The translations under genes were made by a program, and so were the position numbers. A DNA stretch of 52,366 nucleotides from an uncultured Bacteroidales bacterium. Its GTDB lineage: Bacteria; Bacteroidota; Bacteroidia; Bacteroidales; F082. The notes under the pieces are model-generated. The model saw only the letters and a list, made by a program, of their open reading frames with translations, did not search any database and was not told where the DNA came from. This document shows, in pieces, positions 1 to 10,000 of the stretch. The stretch covers positions 1 through 52,366 of the forward strand of contig CALEMB010000095.1 of the NCBI GenBank assembly GCA_937902805.1, given 5' to 3'. Positions within the stretch are counted from its first letter, which is position 1. Each line of letters opens with the position of its first letter.

Positions 1-40
1 CGATCTTTCTTGCCGAAGGCAATTCCTAAAAAAGATATCA

Positions 41-505
41 ATGAAACAAACGACATTATGTTATCTGGAGCGCGGCAGCCAATACCTCATGTTGCACCGC
101 ACCAAGAAAAAGAATGACCTCAATCACGACAAATGGCTCGGTGTGGGCGGCAAGTTCGAGGAAGGGGAGAGCCCCGAGGACTGCATGCTGCGCGAGGTGT
201 GGGAGGAGACAGGCTTCACCGTCACAAAATGGCGCTACTGCGGCATCGTCACCTTCGTGCACAACATCTATGACGACGAGCACATGCATATCTTTGTTTG
301 CACCGATTGGACAGGAAACCAAATAGAATGCAACGAGGGTGACCTCGAATGGATTGAGAAACAACGTCTTCTTGAACTTACTATGTGGGAAGGCGACAAG
401 ATTTTCCTCCGCCTCATAGACGAGCATAGGCCTTTTTTCTCTTTGAAATTGACCTACGAATACGACACGCTGAAAGCGGCCGTTTTGGACGGGAAACCCA
501 TGTAA
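41..505 (+). CDS. Nudix hydrolase, MutT/8-oxo-dGTP diphosphatase-like
   Basis: A 154-residue cytosolic protein. The complete Nudix box is visible at residues 37-59: GG, then EEGES, then REVWEETGF, matching GX5EX7REUXEEXGU, so the metal-binding glutamates are present. Nudix enzymes hydrolyse nucleoside diphosphates linked to another moiety. The short single-domain form and the MLHR lead-in to the box resemble MutT-like 8-oxo-dGTP/dNTP pyrophosphatases that clean the nucleotide pool, but substrate cannot be read from sequence. The ATG at 41 gives a normal family N-terminus, with the first beta strand directly before the fold. No upstream gene is visible in the first 40 bases. The next gene has its own promoter, so this is probably a single-gene unit or the end of an operon. 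Confidence 0.9.
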   Translation: MKQTTLCYLERGSQYLMLHRTKKKNDLNHDKWLGVGGKFEEGESPEDCMLREVWEETGFTVTKWRYCGIVTFVHNIYDDEHMHIFVCTDWTGNQIECNEGDLEWIEKQRLLELTMWEGDKIFLRLIDEHRPFFSLKLTYEYDTLKAAVLDGKPM

Positions 506-541
506 AAGGACTTTTCTTGCTGTTTTGGTACGTTTTTTGCC

Positions 542-549
542 TATTTTTG
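542..549 (+). promoter_or_regulatory. Bacteroidetes -7 element (TATTTTTG)
   Basis: TATTTTTG matches TAnnTTTG and lies 29 bases before the ATG at 579. A TTG at 517-519 is a possible -33 element, with 22 bases between. The position implies a short leader and supports the ATG at 579 over the in-frame TTG at 525, which lies upstream of the promoter. Confidence 0.65.
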
Positions 550-578
550 CGTTTTGTATATCAAAAAAGTCCAAACGA

Positions 579-3500
579 ATGGCAAGAGAATTGAATTTCA
601 ATAAAATAAGTGTTATAAAAGTCTTGTTTGCGTTGCTGTTGATAGCGGTAACGCCTGCTTTCAGTCAAAATCTCATTACCCATGGGGATTTTGAGTATGC
701 AAGTGGAGTAACACAGTTTGACTTTGAAACGGATTATGAATATTATGGTGCCCCGCCTTATCTTACAGATCCAGGAGTGTATCATGTGAAAAGGAATCCA
801 CATGATTATCATCCTCAAATGTTTTACGATATGGGCGACCATACGTCAGGATCAGGCAAATTCTTTATGGCCAATGGTAAAGGTCTATTGAGTAATGATC
901 GTGTTTGGTCGAAGACTGTGACGGTCCAACCGAATTCTTATTACAACTTTACTTTTTGGGCCACGCACATTAGTAATGTGGGCAACTCGCTCTATCTCGC
1001 CAAATTCCGTGTCAAAATCAATGGAACGCAAATCGGATCGGATTTTGTGCCACAGTATGTTAGTGGCGGCTATTGGGACCAATTTCCCGCCCAAACTTGG
1101 TATAGTGGGTCGAACACACAAGCCACCATTACTATATATGATTACTGTGCAGGACCTTCTGGCTTGGGAGATGATTTTGGCATCGATGACATCTCCTTTA
1201 CGCCTTCGGTGACCTATAGCGTAACGGCCAACAACGACACAGGCATCTCGGTGTGCTCTGGTGAGTCGGTGGATATCGATGTGATGGGCAATGATGTCGT
1301 TTTGCCTAACGCCACAGGTGCTGTGGTTTCGGTGGTGACGCCGCCTTCGCATGGAACATATTCTTTGATTAACAACAACACCGCCATACGATACACTTTT
1401 AATGGCGGAGACTATACTACTGACCAGATTAAGTATCGCGTGACGACACATGGCGTGTTTTCCGAGGCTTGGGTTTTCATCAACACAAGTCGCCCACCGA
1501 CGGTGGGGAACATCACTGCACCAACAGCGATTTGTACAGGAGGAGGTCTCGGTATCGAAGCGCCTTCAATCACGCCTTCGGGCACTGGTGTTTGGCAAAA
1601 ATGCCAAACCAGCAGTGGCACCAACTGGACCACCTTCGACCCAACCAGCATCCCTTTGTCGATGAATGGCTGGTGGGTGCGTTATTCCGCTACCAACGAC
1701 TGTGGCTCGGGCAATAGTAATGCGGTGCAGATTACGGTGACCGATGGCCCCAGCTTCTCAGAGCAAACGCCTCAAATCCAGCCGATTTGCACAGGTGGCA
1801 GCCTTAATCTTGCCGCCCCGGCATTTTCGGACAATGGTTCCCAAATCCTCAGCCAAGGTTGGGTGGCATCGCCAACGGAGACGGGCGAATACACCACCTT
1901 TAGTTTGACCAATATTACGTCTGTCTATAACGGCTGGTATATCCGTTACATGGTGGAAGGCAGTTGTGGAATGGTTTATAGCTCGCCTGCCCGTCCATTG
2001 GTGGTCAATGTCGCCCCCGATGTAACTGGCACGTTACAAGCCCCTGCTGCCATCTGTGCGGGCGACAACTTGAACGTCACGCCGCCAGCTTACGAAGGCA
2101 ACGGCACGGGCGCATGGGAGATTTGTCAGATCCAAAATGGAACGTATCAACCCTTCGACATCAACAATGTTCCTGCTACCTATAACAACTGGTATCTGCG
2201 TTATAAGGTGAGCAACGAATGTGGCAGCGATCCCAGCAATGCCGTGCAAATCCATGTCAACGATGCACCTGTCATCGGCAGTGTGTCGGCCCCAACGGCC
2301 ATCTGTGCTGGCGGCAACTTCACCCTTTCGACACCCAATATCCAAAACAACGGTGCAACGATTACCGACCAAGGTTGGCAGATTCAAGTCAACGGCAGCT
2401 GGCAGAGCCTGAACAATAGCAACATCCCGTATGAATACAACGGATGCCAGATTCGTTATTTTGCCGAGAACGACTGTGATGTGACGTATAGCACTGCCGT
2501 TACGGTCACTGTCAACGACGAGCCTATTGTGGACGACATTACCGCTCCAGCGGGCATCTGTGCGGGAGAGTCTTTCAACTTGACCGACCCACAAGTCACA
2601 TGGCGCCATGTCAATCAAGGCACGGGCAGTTGGGAGATACAGATCGATGGCGTGTGGCAGACGTTGAACAACAGCAATATCCCGTATAGCTACAACGGCT
2701 GCAACATCCGATATAAGGCCGTCAACGGCTGCGGTGCGGCCTATTCATCTAACATTGTCCAACTGACCGTATATTCCACTGAGGCTGTCGACGAAGGCGA
2801 GATAACCGCTTGTGATGCCATCTACCATCACGGCTATCTGTGTGCCGAAAATGGAGAATATGTGGTCGATTCCGTTACCCCCAATGGCTGTACCATACAG
2901 GTGTCATGGCATTTCACCTTGGGCGAAGCCTACATCGCTCCAGTGCAGTATCAGGAGTCATGTGACTCGTATTACTGGCCCAAGACGCATCAGACCTACT
3001 ATGAGAGCAATGTGTATGAAACCCTCATCGAGAGCAGTGACCCCCAGATTTGCGACAGCACCTTTACTTTGGACCTGACCATCAATCATGCTCCTGAGAT
3101 AATGAATGGTATTGTGGTGCCTTCCACAGTTTGCGCGGGCAGCCCGTTGAATGTCACAGCGCCACAGGTCCAGATGAACCATAGCGGTGGCGGCACGCAA
3201 GGTTGGGAGTATGCCACATCAGCCAATGGGCCTTTCAACACCTTTGACCCCTTGACGAGCCATCCTAGCTGTGGCACGTATTACCTCCGTTATGTGGTCT
3301 CCAATGCATGCGGCGAAGTGAGCAGTAATGTGGCTGCCTTCCGCGTCAATGATGCGCCCGTGGCGAATGTGCAACTTTCCTCCATGCAGGTGTGTGAAGG
3401 TCAAACGCTTGACTTGCCCGAGGTGAATGTGACATGGAACAATGAAGATGTGAACGACCGCGTTGCCCAATGGCAGATGTCTTCGACGGAGAACGGCAAT

Positions 3501-5222
3501 TTCACGGTCATTACCCCGACGATGCCCATGCAGATGAGCTATGACGGCTATTGGTTACGTTATATGGCCCACAACTCCTGTGGAGACTATATTGCCGGCC
3601 CCGTGCTGATAAGGGTGATAGCCGAGTCCGAGGATTGGCTGGAGACCATCTATTCATGCGATACCTACACCCTTCCGTCAGGAGCGGTGATTACAGAAAG
3701 CCAAGTGATTGATTATGAGTCATACGACCCATGTCTCCATATTACCCACCAGCCTATCGTTATCAACCACAGCGACCAAGTGCCTGAACTTGTCACCTCT
3801 TGCCATGAGACATACGAGTGGCATGGGATGACATTCAACCATTCCGATGAAACGCAATATGCCGCCGTGACCTTGACCAACGCCTCGGGTTGTGACAGTA
3901 TCGTTGAGCTGCAACTTGATTTCGACAATTATGCGGCATTTACGGATAACTGGACTGCTTGTGGCTCTTTCATATGGGCTATGAAGCCAGACCATGTCTA
4001 CACCGAGAGTGTACGAGACTCCGTGTTTGTGGCCGCCATCGACGAAGAGGATTGCGACACATGGTATTACCTCAACCTTACTTTGGGGCACGACACCGTT
4101 GTGGACGGTGGGACATTGAGCATGTGTAGCGGCTTCGTTTGGCATGGTGTTGCCTATTATGACGATGCTGTCATATACGACTCCTTGCTGACGGTTGGCA
4201 CCCGCTGCGACAGTGTCGTGGCTTACCAATTGCATATCATTCAGCCAGTTGAGACCGACACTAGCATCGTGTCTTGTAACCCCATCTGGTGGCAGGAGCA
4301 TTATTGCGAACTTGAGGGCGATTACCAGCATGTGTTCCAATCGATTTATGGTTGCGATAGTATTGTCACCGTTCATTTCAGCCTTTCGGAACAATTGATT
4401 TATGAGTTCGACACCTTGTCCTGCGAGCCTTTCCAATGGTATGGATACCAATGCAATACGGACGGCATGACTTGCAGCCATCTCTTCCAGACCTCGCAAG
4501 GCTGCGATAGCACGGTGGTGATGCATGTGGCCTTGAGTGCGCCAGTAACCACGACCGTTGACATTCAGGCTTGCGATTCATACGAATACGACGGCGTGGT
4601 TTATGATGTCCCAGGTGTCGTTTATTTCACTTTGGGCACTTGGCAGACCCTTGCAGGCTGTGACTCCGTAGTGCAAGTCAGGCTCGAAATCAACGACTCT
4701 GAAGCCATAGGATGGATCCATGGCAACTCGTCGGTGTTTGTGGCTTCCAATCTGGTCAGCGGTATGTATCGCTATGAGATTGACACCGAGGGTGTGACTG
4801 GTCACGTTGTTTGGAGCTTGGCCAATCCGGAATGGCAGATTTTGGAGGCAACCGACGACCATTGCGTCATTCTCGTGACAACGCCTGGCGCGAATACGCT
4901 GAAAGCCAGTTTCGAGGCGGAGCAATGCGGCGCAATGGAACGTACCTTCGAAGTCAATGCAGACTATTTCGGTGTGGAGGAACAGGAAATTCTTGATGTT
5001 CAAGTATATCCCAATCCTACCAAGGGAACGCTCACCATTGAGGCTGAAGGCATTGAAAGCATCCGACTGATGGACATGATGGGGCAGGTGCTTGAAATGA
5101 ACGAATACGGCCGTGTCAATACTGCAACACTTCACCTTGGCGGCTATGCACCGTCGGTTTATTTGCTCGAAATCAAGACGATGAATGGATTTTTGAGGAA
5201 ACAGATTGTACTGATGAGGTAG
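579..5222 (+). CDS. Large T9SS-secreted multidomain surface protein
   Basis: A 1547-residue exported protein. It has a signal peptide (KVLFALLLIAVTPAFSQ), then a galactose-binding-like module of about 190 residues ending in DDFGIDDISF, then an Ig/cadherin-like domain starting VTANNDTG. Seven Ig-like repeats of about 90 residues follow, each opening with a variant of APxAICAGxxL. Next are many Cys-containing repeats with a GCDS motif, and finally a type A sorting domain (VYPNPTKGTLTIEAEG to the end). T9SS substrates are exported by Sec, carried through the outer membrane and anchored on the cell surface. An adhesin or glycan-binding role is inferred. I chose the ATG at 579 because the in-frame TTG at 525 lies inside the promoter. 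The C-terminal 158 bp are identical to the end of the gene at 7037-10078. Confidence 0.85.
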   Translation: MARELNFNKISVIKVLFALLLIAVTPAFSQNLITHGDFEYASGVTQFDFETDYEYYGAPPYLTDPGVYHVKRNPHDYHPQMFYDMGDHTSGSGKFFMANGKGLLSNDRVWSKTVTVQPNSYYNFTFWATHISNVGNSLYLAKFRVKINGTQIGSDFVPQYVSGGYWDQFPAQTWYSGSNTQATITIYDYCAGPSGLGDDFGIDDISFTPSVTYSVTANNDTGISVCSGESVDIDVMGNDVVLPNATGAVVSVVTPPSHGTYSLINNNTAIRYTFNGGDYTTDQIKYRVTTHGVFSEAWVFINTSRPPTVGNITAPTAICTGGGLGIEAPSITPSGTGVWQKCQTSSGTNWTTFDPTSIPLSMNGWWVRYSATNDCGSGNSNAVQITVTDGPSFSEQTPQIQPICTGGSLNLAAPAFSDNGSQILSQGWVASPTETGEYTTFSLTNITSVYNGWYIRYMVEGSCGMVYSSPARPLVVNVAPDVTGTLQAPAAICAGDNLNVTPPAYEGNGTGAWEICQIQNGTYQPFDINNVPATYNNWYLRYKVSNECGSDPSNAVQIHVNDAPVIGSVSAPTAICAGGNFTLSTPNIQNNGATITDQGWQIQVNGSWQSLNNSNIPYEYNGCQIRYFAENDCDVTYSTAVTVTVNDEPIVDDITAPAGICAGESFNLTDPQVTWRHVNQGTGSWEIQIDGVWQTLNNSNIPYSYNGCNIRYKAVNGCGAAYSSNIVQLTVYSTEAVDEGEITACDAIYHHGYLCAENGEYVVDSVTPNGCTIQVSWHFTLGEAYIAPVQYQESCDSYYWPKTHQTYYESNVYETLIESSDPQICDSTFTLDLTINHAPEIMNGIVVPSTVCAGSPLNVTAPQVQMNHSGGGTQGWEYATSANGPFNTFDPLTSHPSCGTYYLRYVVSNACGEVSSNVAAFRVNDAPVANVQLSSMQVCEGQTLDLPEVNVTWNNEDVNDRVAQWQMSSTENGNFTVITPTMPMQMSYDGYWLRYMAHNSCGDYIAGPVLIRVIAESEDWLETIYSCDTYTLPSGAVITESQVIDYESYDPCLHITHQPIVINHSDQVPELVTSCHETYEWHGMTFNHSDETQYAAVTLTNASGCDSIVELQLDFDNYAAFTDNWTACGSFIWAMKPDHVYTESVRDSVFVAAIDEEDCDTWYYLNLTLGHDTVVDGGTLSMCSGFVWHGVAYYDDAVIYDSLLTVGTRCDSVVAYQLHIIQPVETDTSIVSCNPIWWQEHYCELEGDYQHVFQSIYGCDSIVTVHFSLSEQLIYEFDTLSCEPFQWYGYQCNTDGMTCSHLFQTSQGCDSTVVMHVALSAPVTTTVDIQACDSYEYDGVVYDVPGVVYFTLGTWQTLAGCDSVVQVRLEINDSEAIGWIHGNSSVFVASNLVSGMYRYEIDTEGVTGHVVWSLANPEWQILEATDDHCVILVTTPGANTLKASFEAEQCGAMERTFEVNADYFGVEEQEILDVQVYPNPTKGTLTIEAEGIESIRLMDMMGQVLEMNEYGRVNTATLHLGGYAPSVYLLEIKTMNGFLRKQIVLMR
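5022..5179 (+). repeat. 158-bp sequence identical to 9878-10035
   Basis: The T9SS sorting-domain coding region here matches 9878-10035 base for base over 158 positions. Sequence on both sides differs, including at synonymous sites. The length and the sharp edges suggest gene conversion or a recent module transfer between the two genes. Confidence 0.9.
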
Positions 5223-5238
5223 ATTTAGAATTGTTTTG

Positions 5239-5246
5239 TATCTTTG
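5239..5246 (+). promoter_or_regulatory. Bacteroidetes -7 element (TATCTTTG)
   Basis: TATCTTTG matches TAnnTTTG, 21 bases before the ATG at 5268 and just after the previous gene's stop. No good -33 element is seen. It probably drives the gene pair 5268-10078. Confidence 0.55.
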
Positions 5247-5267
5247 CAGCTCAAATAAGGTGTTTTT

Positions 5268-7025
5268 ATGTGTATTAAGCGATTGCTAAATCCGTATATT
5301 ATTCGGATAGCTTTCTTTTTTTCATTGGCCACGCTAATCCGGGCAAATCTTCATGGACAAACTGAACTAACTCAACGTCCATTTTTAAGAGATTGCGATA
5401 TTGTCACTTGTGGCAACCAAACCATAGAGCCAGGACAATCAGTGCAATTGTGGGCTACGGGAGCCGATTTTTATCTTTGGTCACCCGAGACAGGATTATC
5501 AAGTACAACTGTTCCCAATCCCATTGCTTCTCCGGCTGTTACTACGACATATACGGTGACAGGCTATAATTCGGGTGACAATTTGGTTTATAATGGAGAT
5601 TTTGAATTGGGCAATGTGGGTTTTACCTCGAATTATAACTATCAATCCAATGTGAGTCCGTCAGCGACATATTACATTGGAGCGAATGCTCATAATTACC
5701 ATCTCAATTTTTATGGTTACGACCATACGACTGGAAATGGCAATTTTATGATTATCAATGGCGCGGAAAATCTAAATACTGTAGTATGGTCTCAAACTAT
5801 CAATGTGATTCCCAATACAGATTATGCTTTTTCTACGTGGGTGTGTACACTGTCGCAGTATTCTGAACAGTACATTACACGTTTGCAGTTCTGCATTAAT
5901 GGAGAGCAATTAGGAGAGGTGTTTAGGGCTCCATTGAATATCAATGTTTGGGAAAATTTCTATCAAATATGGAATAGCGGTAATTCTACGGAAGCGACAA
6001 TAACCATATTGAACCAGAACACATTGGCGGTAGGAAATGACTTTGGATTGGACGACATTTCTTTCAACAATTTGGAAGAATGTATGGCGACAGCCCAACT
6101 TACCGTGTTTGTTGGTGAAGCGTTTGATGTTGGAAACATAGAGCCTCCGATGGCCATTTGTGAAGGCAACTCGCTGAACTTGGTTGAGCCTCAAGTAACG
6201 GGTGGAACAGGATGGACGGGCACATGGCAGATTGCACCTTCTGAGAACGGTCCGTTCACTACATTGACAAACAACAATATCCCGCTGACTTATGATGGGT
6301 ATTATTTGCGTTATGCTGTGTTGTACCAAGGAAACATGTATTATAGCAATGTGGTGCAAATATCAGTATATGGTAGGCCTGTAGTGAATATCATAGGAGA
6401 GGATGAGGTATGTCAAGGAGAACCTGTTTTGCTTCATGCTGAAACCGGTGGTGGTGGCGGTGGATCATATAATGGTATTTGCATTGGCGACATTCTTTGC
6501 ACCGACGGAAGCGTTGAGAAACTGTCGGATTGGCCTGTCAGCGGAAAAACGGCAAAAGGAATTATTGTTTATGTGGATGCTACGAATATCCATGGATGGG
6601 CTGTTGGATTGAATGATTTGGGGACATCTAAATGGTGTCAACAGCAGACCGATGTCGCTGGGTTAACGAATTATGATAATGCCAGAAGTGCTATATATGA
6701 TTTTGACGGATATGGCAATACCCAAATCATAAGGGCTGCGGGAAATGAGACGGTTTTTCCAGCTGCATGGATGGTCGATTATGACAACGGGTGGTATTTG
6801 CCTGCGATTGGTCAGTGGCGGTACATGTATCCTTATCTATATACCATCAATGCGTCGTTGGCGGCTGTGAGTGGAACGCAGTTCCCGGTATCAACGACAT
6901 GGTGGTATTGGTCGTCAACCGAATCCACGGCCCAGCTGAAATGGGATTTGGATTCCAATGGGTATGCCGACAGACATAATGGGGCATCTTTCACATGGCG
7001 GGTTAGGGCAATGTGTTCATTTTAA
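5268..7025 (+). CDS. Exported protein with galactose-binding-like, Ig-like and C-terminal Lcl (DUF1566-like) domains; no T9SS sorting domain
   Basis: 585 residues. A signal peptide (ending near LHGQ) is followed by an Ig-like segment (IEPGQSVQLWATGADFYLWSP). The galactose-binding-like module shared with the neighbours ends NDFGLDDISF. Then come one APxAICxG Ig repeat, the first half of another Ig-like domain (EDEVCQGEPVLLHAETGG) and a Gly run. The protein finishes with a C-type-lectin-like Lcl domain (NGWYLPAIGQW, WWYWSSTES, WRVRAMCSF). There is no sorting domain, unlike both neighbours. The interrupted Ig-like domain appears to resume inside the next gene, so the two may descend from one gene. 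Lcl-type domains are ligand-binding folds and are common targets of diversity-generating retroelements, but no reverse transcriptase is seen here. The gap to the next gene is 11 bases, suggesting co-transcription. Confidence 0.8.
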   Translation: MCIKRLLNPYIIRIAFFFSLATLIRANLHGQTELTQRPFLRDCDIVTCGNQTIEPGQSVQLWATGADFYLWSPETGLSSTTVPNPIASPAVTTTYTVTGYNSGDNLVYNGDFELGNVGFTSNYNYQSNVSPSATYYIGANAHNYHLNFYGYDHTTGNGNFMIINGAENLNTVVWSQTINVIPNTDYAFSTWVCTLSQYSEQYITRLQFCINGEQLGEVFRAPLNINVWENFYQIWNSGNSTEATITILNQNTLAVGNDFGLDDISFNNLEECMATAQLTVFVGEAFDVGNIEPPMAICEGNSLNLVEPQVTGGTGWTGTWQIAPSENGPFTTLTNNNIPLTYDGYYLRYAVLYQGNMYYSNVVQISVYGRPVVNIIGEDEVCQGEPVLLHAETGGGGGGSYNGICIGDILCTDGSVEKLSDWPVSGKTAKGIIVYVDATNIHGWAVGLNDLGTSKWCQQQTDVAGLTNYDNARSAIYDFDGYGNTQIIRAAGNETVFPAAWMVDYDNGWYLPAIGQWRYMYPYLYTINASLAAVSGTQFPVSTTWWYWSSTESTAQLKWDLDSNGYADRHNGASFTWRVRAMCSF

Positions 7026-7036
7026 TTTGTAAGGGT

Positions 7037-10000
7037 ATGAAAAAAGTAGATGTTATCATATTGCTGGCTGCTTTCCTTTCTGTTTTTCAAGTCAAGGCAC
7101 AATCATATCAGATAGGTGATGTCATACAAAACAGTGATGGCAGTCAAGGAGTTGTGTTCTATATCAATCCTTCAAGAACGGGAGGTTGGATGGTGGCACT
7201 CCAAGACGCTTCGCCTTCATGTCCATGGGGAACTTCTTCGGACATCCCAAACTTGAACAACTACAATCCAAATGATTTTTATTATCAAGTTCTACTGACG
7301 GATTTGGATGGTTTTGCAAACACTCAGACCATTAGAAATTATCAGAACAATAATAATGATTATGCCGCAGGAAAGGTTGACATCAACAATGGTTGGTATT
7401 TGCCTTCGACAGGTCAGTTACAGTACTTGTTCTCGTCATTGACTTACATTGAGCCTGCTTTTGCCAGTGCGGGTGGAACTACGCTTGCGCAAGAGTATTA
7501 TTGGAGCAGCACGGAAAGAACCGATGCAAATGCTTGGGTGGTATGTTTTGGAAGGTCGACGGGGATTGCCGGTTGCTATTATTCATATCCGAAAACTGAA
7601 AACCATCCTGTTAGGGCTGTTAGAGATTTCGATATGACAGCATATGGCGGAGAGTTAACCTATCAATGGAATACTGGTGCCACTACACAAGACATCACGG
7701 TTTCTCCGTCACAGACCACCACATATTCTGTTACGGTTTCTTCCGGTGCAAACTGCGAATCAACGGCAACAAAGACCATTACAGTCAATTCAAACTATAA
7801 CACAACCGAATCGGCTCAGGCATGCGACAACTATACTTGGAATGGCGTTGACTACAACACGTCTGGCACCTATGTCCAAGAATTCAATACACAGCAGGGT
7901 TGTGACAGTATTGCAACACTTTATTTGACCGTCAATCACAGTGAAACGACCTATCTCAACGTCACTGCGTGTGAGGAGTATCAATGGTATGGGTCTACCT
8001 ATAACCAATCGGGTGTTTACCAACATATGCTCCAAACATCGGCAGGCTGCGATAGCCTGTTAGTGCTTGACTTGACGATAGGGAGTGCGTTTAACTCTGA
8101 AGAGAACATATCGGCATGCGACAGTTATGTTTGGCGAGGCAACATTTATTTTGAAAGCGGGACATACGTTGAAACCGTTCCCAATCCAAGCGGCTGTGAC
8201 AGTACCTTTGTGCTGAATCTGACCGTCAACCATAGTGAAACGACCCAGCTCAACGTCACTGCTTGTGAGAATTATCAATGGTATGGGTCGACATACAGCC
8301 AATCGGGTGTTTACCAACACATGCTCCAAACATCGGCAGGCTGCGATAGCCTGTTAGTGCTTGACTTGACGATAGGGAGTGCGTTTAACTCTGAAGAGAA
8401 CATATCGGCATGCGACAGTTATGTTTGGCGAGGCAACACCTATTTTGAAAGCGGGACATACGTTGAAACCGTTCCCAATCCAAGCGGCTGCGACAGTACC
8501 TTTGTGCTGTATCTGACCGTCAACCACAGCGAAACGACCCATCTCAACGTCACCGCTTGTGAAGGTTATCAATGGTATGGAACGACTTATAGTCAAACGG
8601 GTGTTTACCAACACATGCTCCAAACATCGGCAGGCTGCGATAGCTTGTTGGTGTTAGACTTGACGATAGGGAGTGCTTTCAGTTCTGAAGAGAATATATC
8701 GGCATGCGACAGCTATTTTTGGCGAGGCAACACCTATGAACAAAGCGGTTCCTACACCGACCAAGTCCCGAACCCGAGTGGTTGTGATAGCGTGTTTATA
8801 CTCAACTTGACCGTTCACTATTCCGACACGGTGGACTTGGAACCGGTTTCGGCCTGTGATGCGTACGAATGGCATGGCGTGACCTACACCCAAAGTGGCT
8901 TGCTGACTTATCAAACTACCAATGAATTTGGTTGTAATTGTTTGGAAAGGCTTAACCTGACTATCAGCCGAAGTGCCGAATACGAATTTAATGTGACAAG
9001 CTGCGAGTCATACGAATGGTATGGCAATATTTATGACCAACCTGGTGTATATTACCATGAGTTGACCACCCTACAGGGTTGCGACAGCCTGCTTATCATG
9101 AATCTTGATTTGGGTGAGACTTTTATTATGGAAGAAAATGTAACGAATTGCGGGGAATACGAATGGATGGGAACGATTTATTCACAAAGCGGCGACTATC
9201 AAGAGGAGATACAAAATCCAGAGGGCTGTGACAGTTTGTTTGTCTTGCATCTCACAGTTGGTGAGTTGGTCCATTACGAGTTTGAGCAACAATCATGTGG
9301 CAGCTATTCATGGAACGGAGAGACTTATGGTGTTTCAGGAGATTACGAGCGTGTTTTTACAACGGCCTCAGGGTGTGATTCTGTTGTCATTATGCATCTT
9401 AATATTTCCGATTCGTATGCCGTTGAAACGGATACGGTCTCTTGTGGTGCGTACTTGTGGCAAGGCCAGGTACTTGTGGAATCTGGCGATTATCAAATTA
9501 TGTTTCAAACCAATAATGGCTGTGACAGTCTTGTCGTACTGCATTTGATGGTGGGCGATGGAGCTTCTGCTGCCATTGAAGGAATGACATCCATATATCC
9601 TGCAACCAATCTTGTGGTCGGTGTCTATACTTACCATATTGATTCCACGAATATAGACCCGTCAACAGTGCGATGGAGTATCGACCGAGACGACTGGATA
9701 CTTCTTCCTCACAGAGCAAGTTGCGATTTGGTTTGCGGGTCTGCGGGAACCGCAACACTTCGAGCATGGACGGAAGGCGAGAGCTGCAATGTAGATACAA
9801 CACTAGTCATTTTTGCAAGGTTCCATGATGTTGAGGATAATGCTTCTGATGTTGTTCGGGTTTATCCCAATCCCACTAAGGGAACGCTCACCATTGAGGC
9901 TGAAGGCATTGAAAGCATCCGACTGATGGACATGATGGGGCAGGTGCTTGAAATGAACGAATACGGCCGTGTCAATACTGCAACACTTCACCTTGGCGGC

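Noticed and set aside
12..35. A promoter or gene end ahead of the Nudix gene
   Set aside because: Too little sequence; nothing matches TAnnTTTG.
525..578. Upstream in-frame TTG start for the first large T9SS gene
   Set aside because: It lies before the TATTTTTG promoter element and would put 18 residues ahead of the signal peptide.
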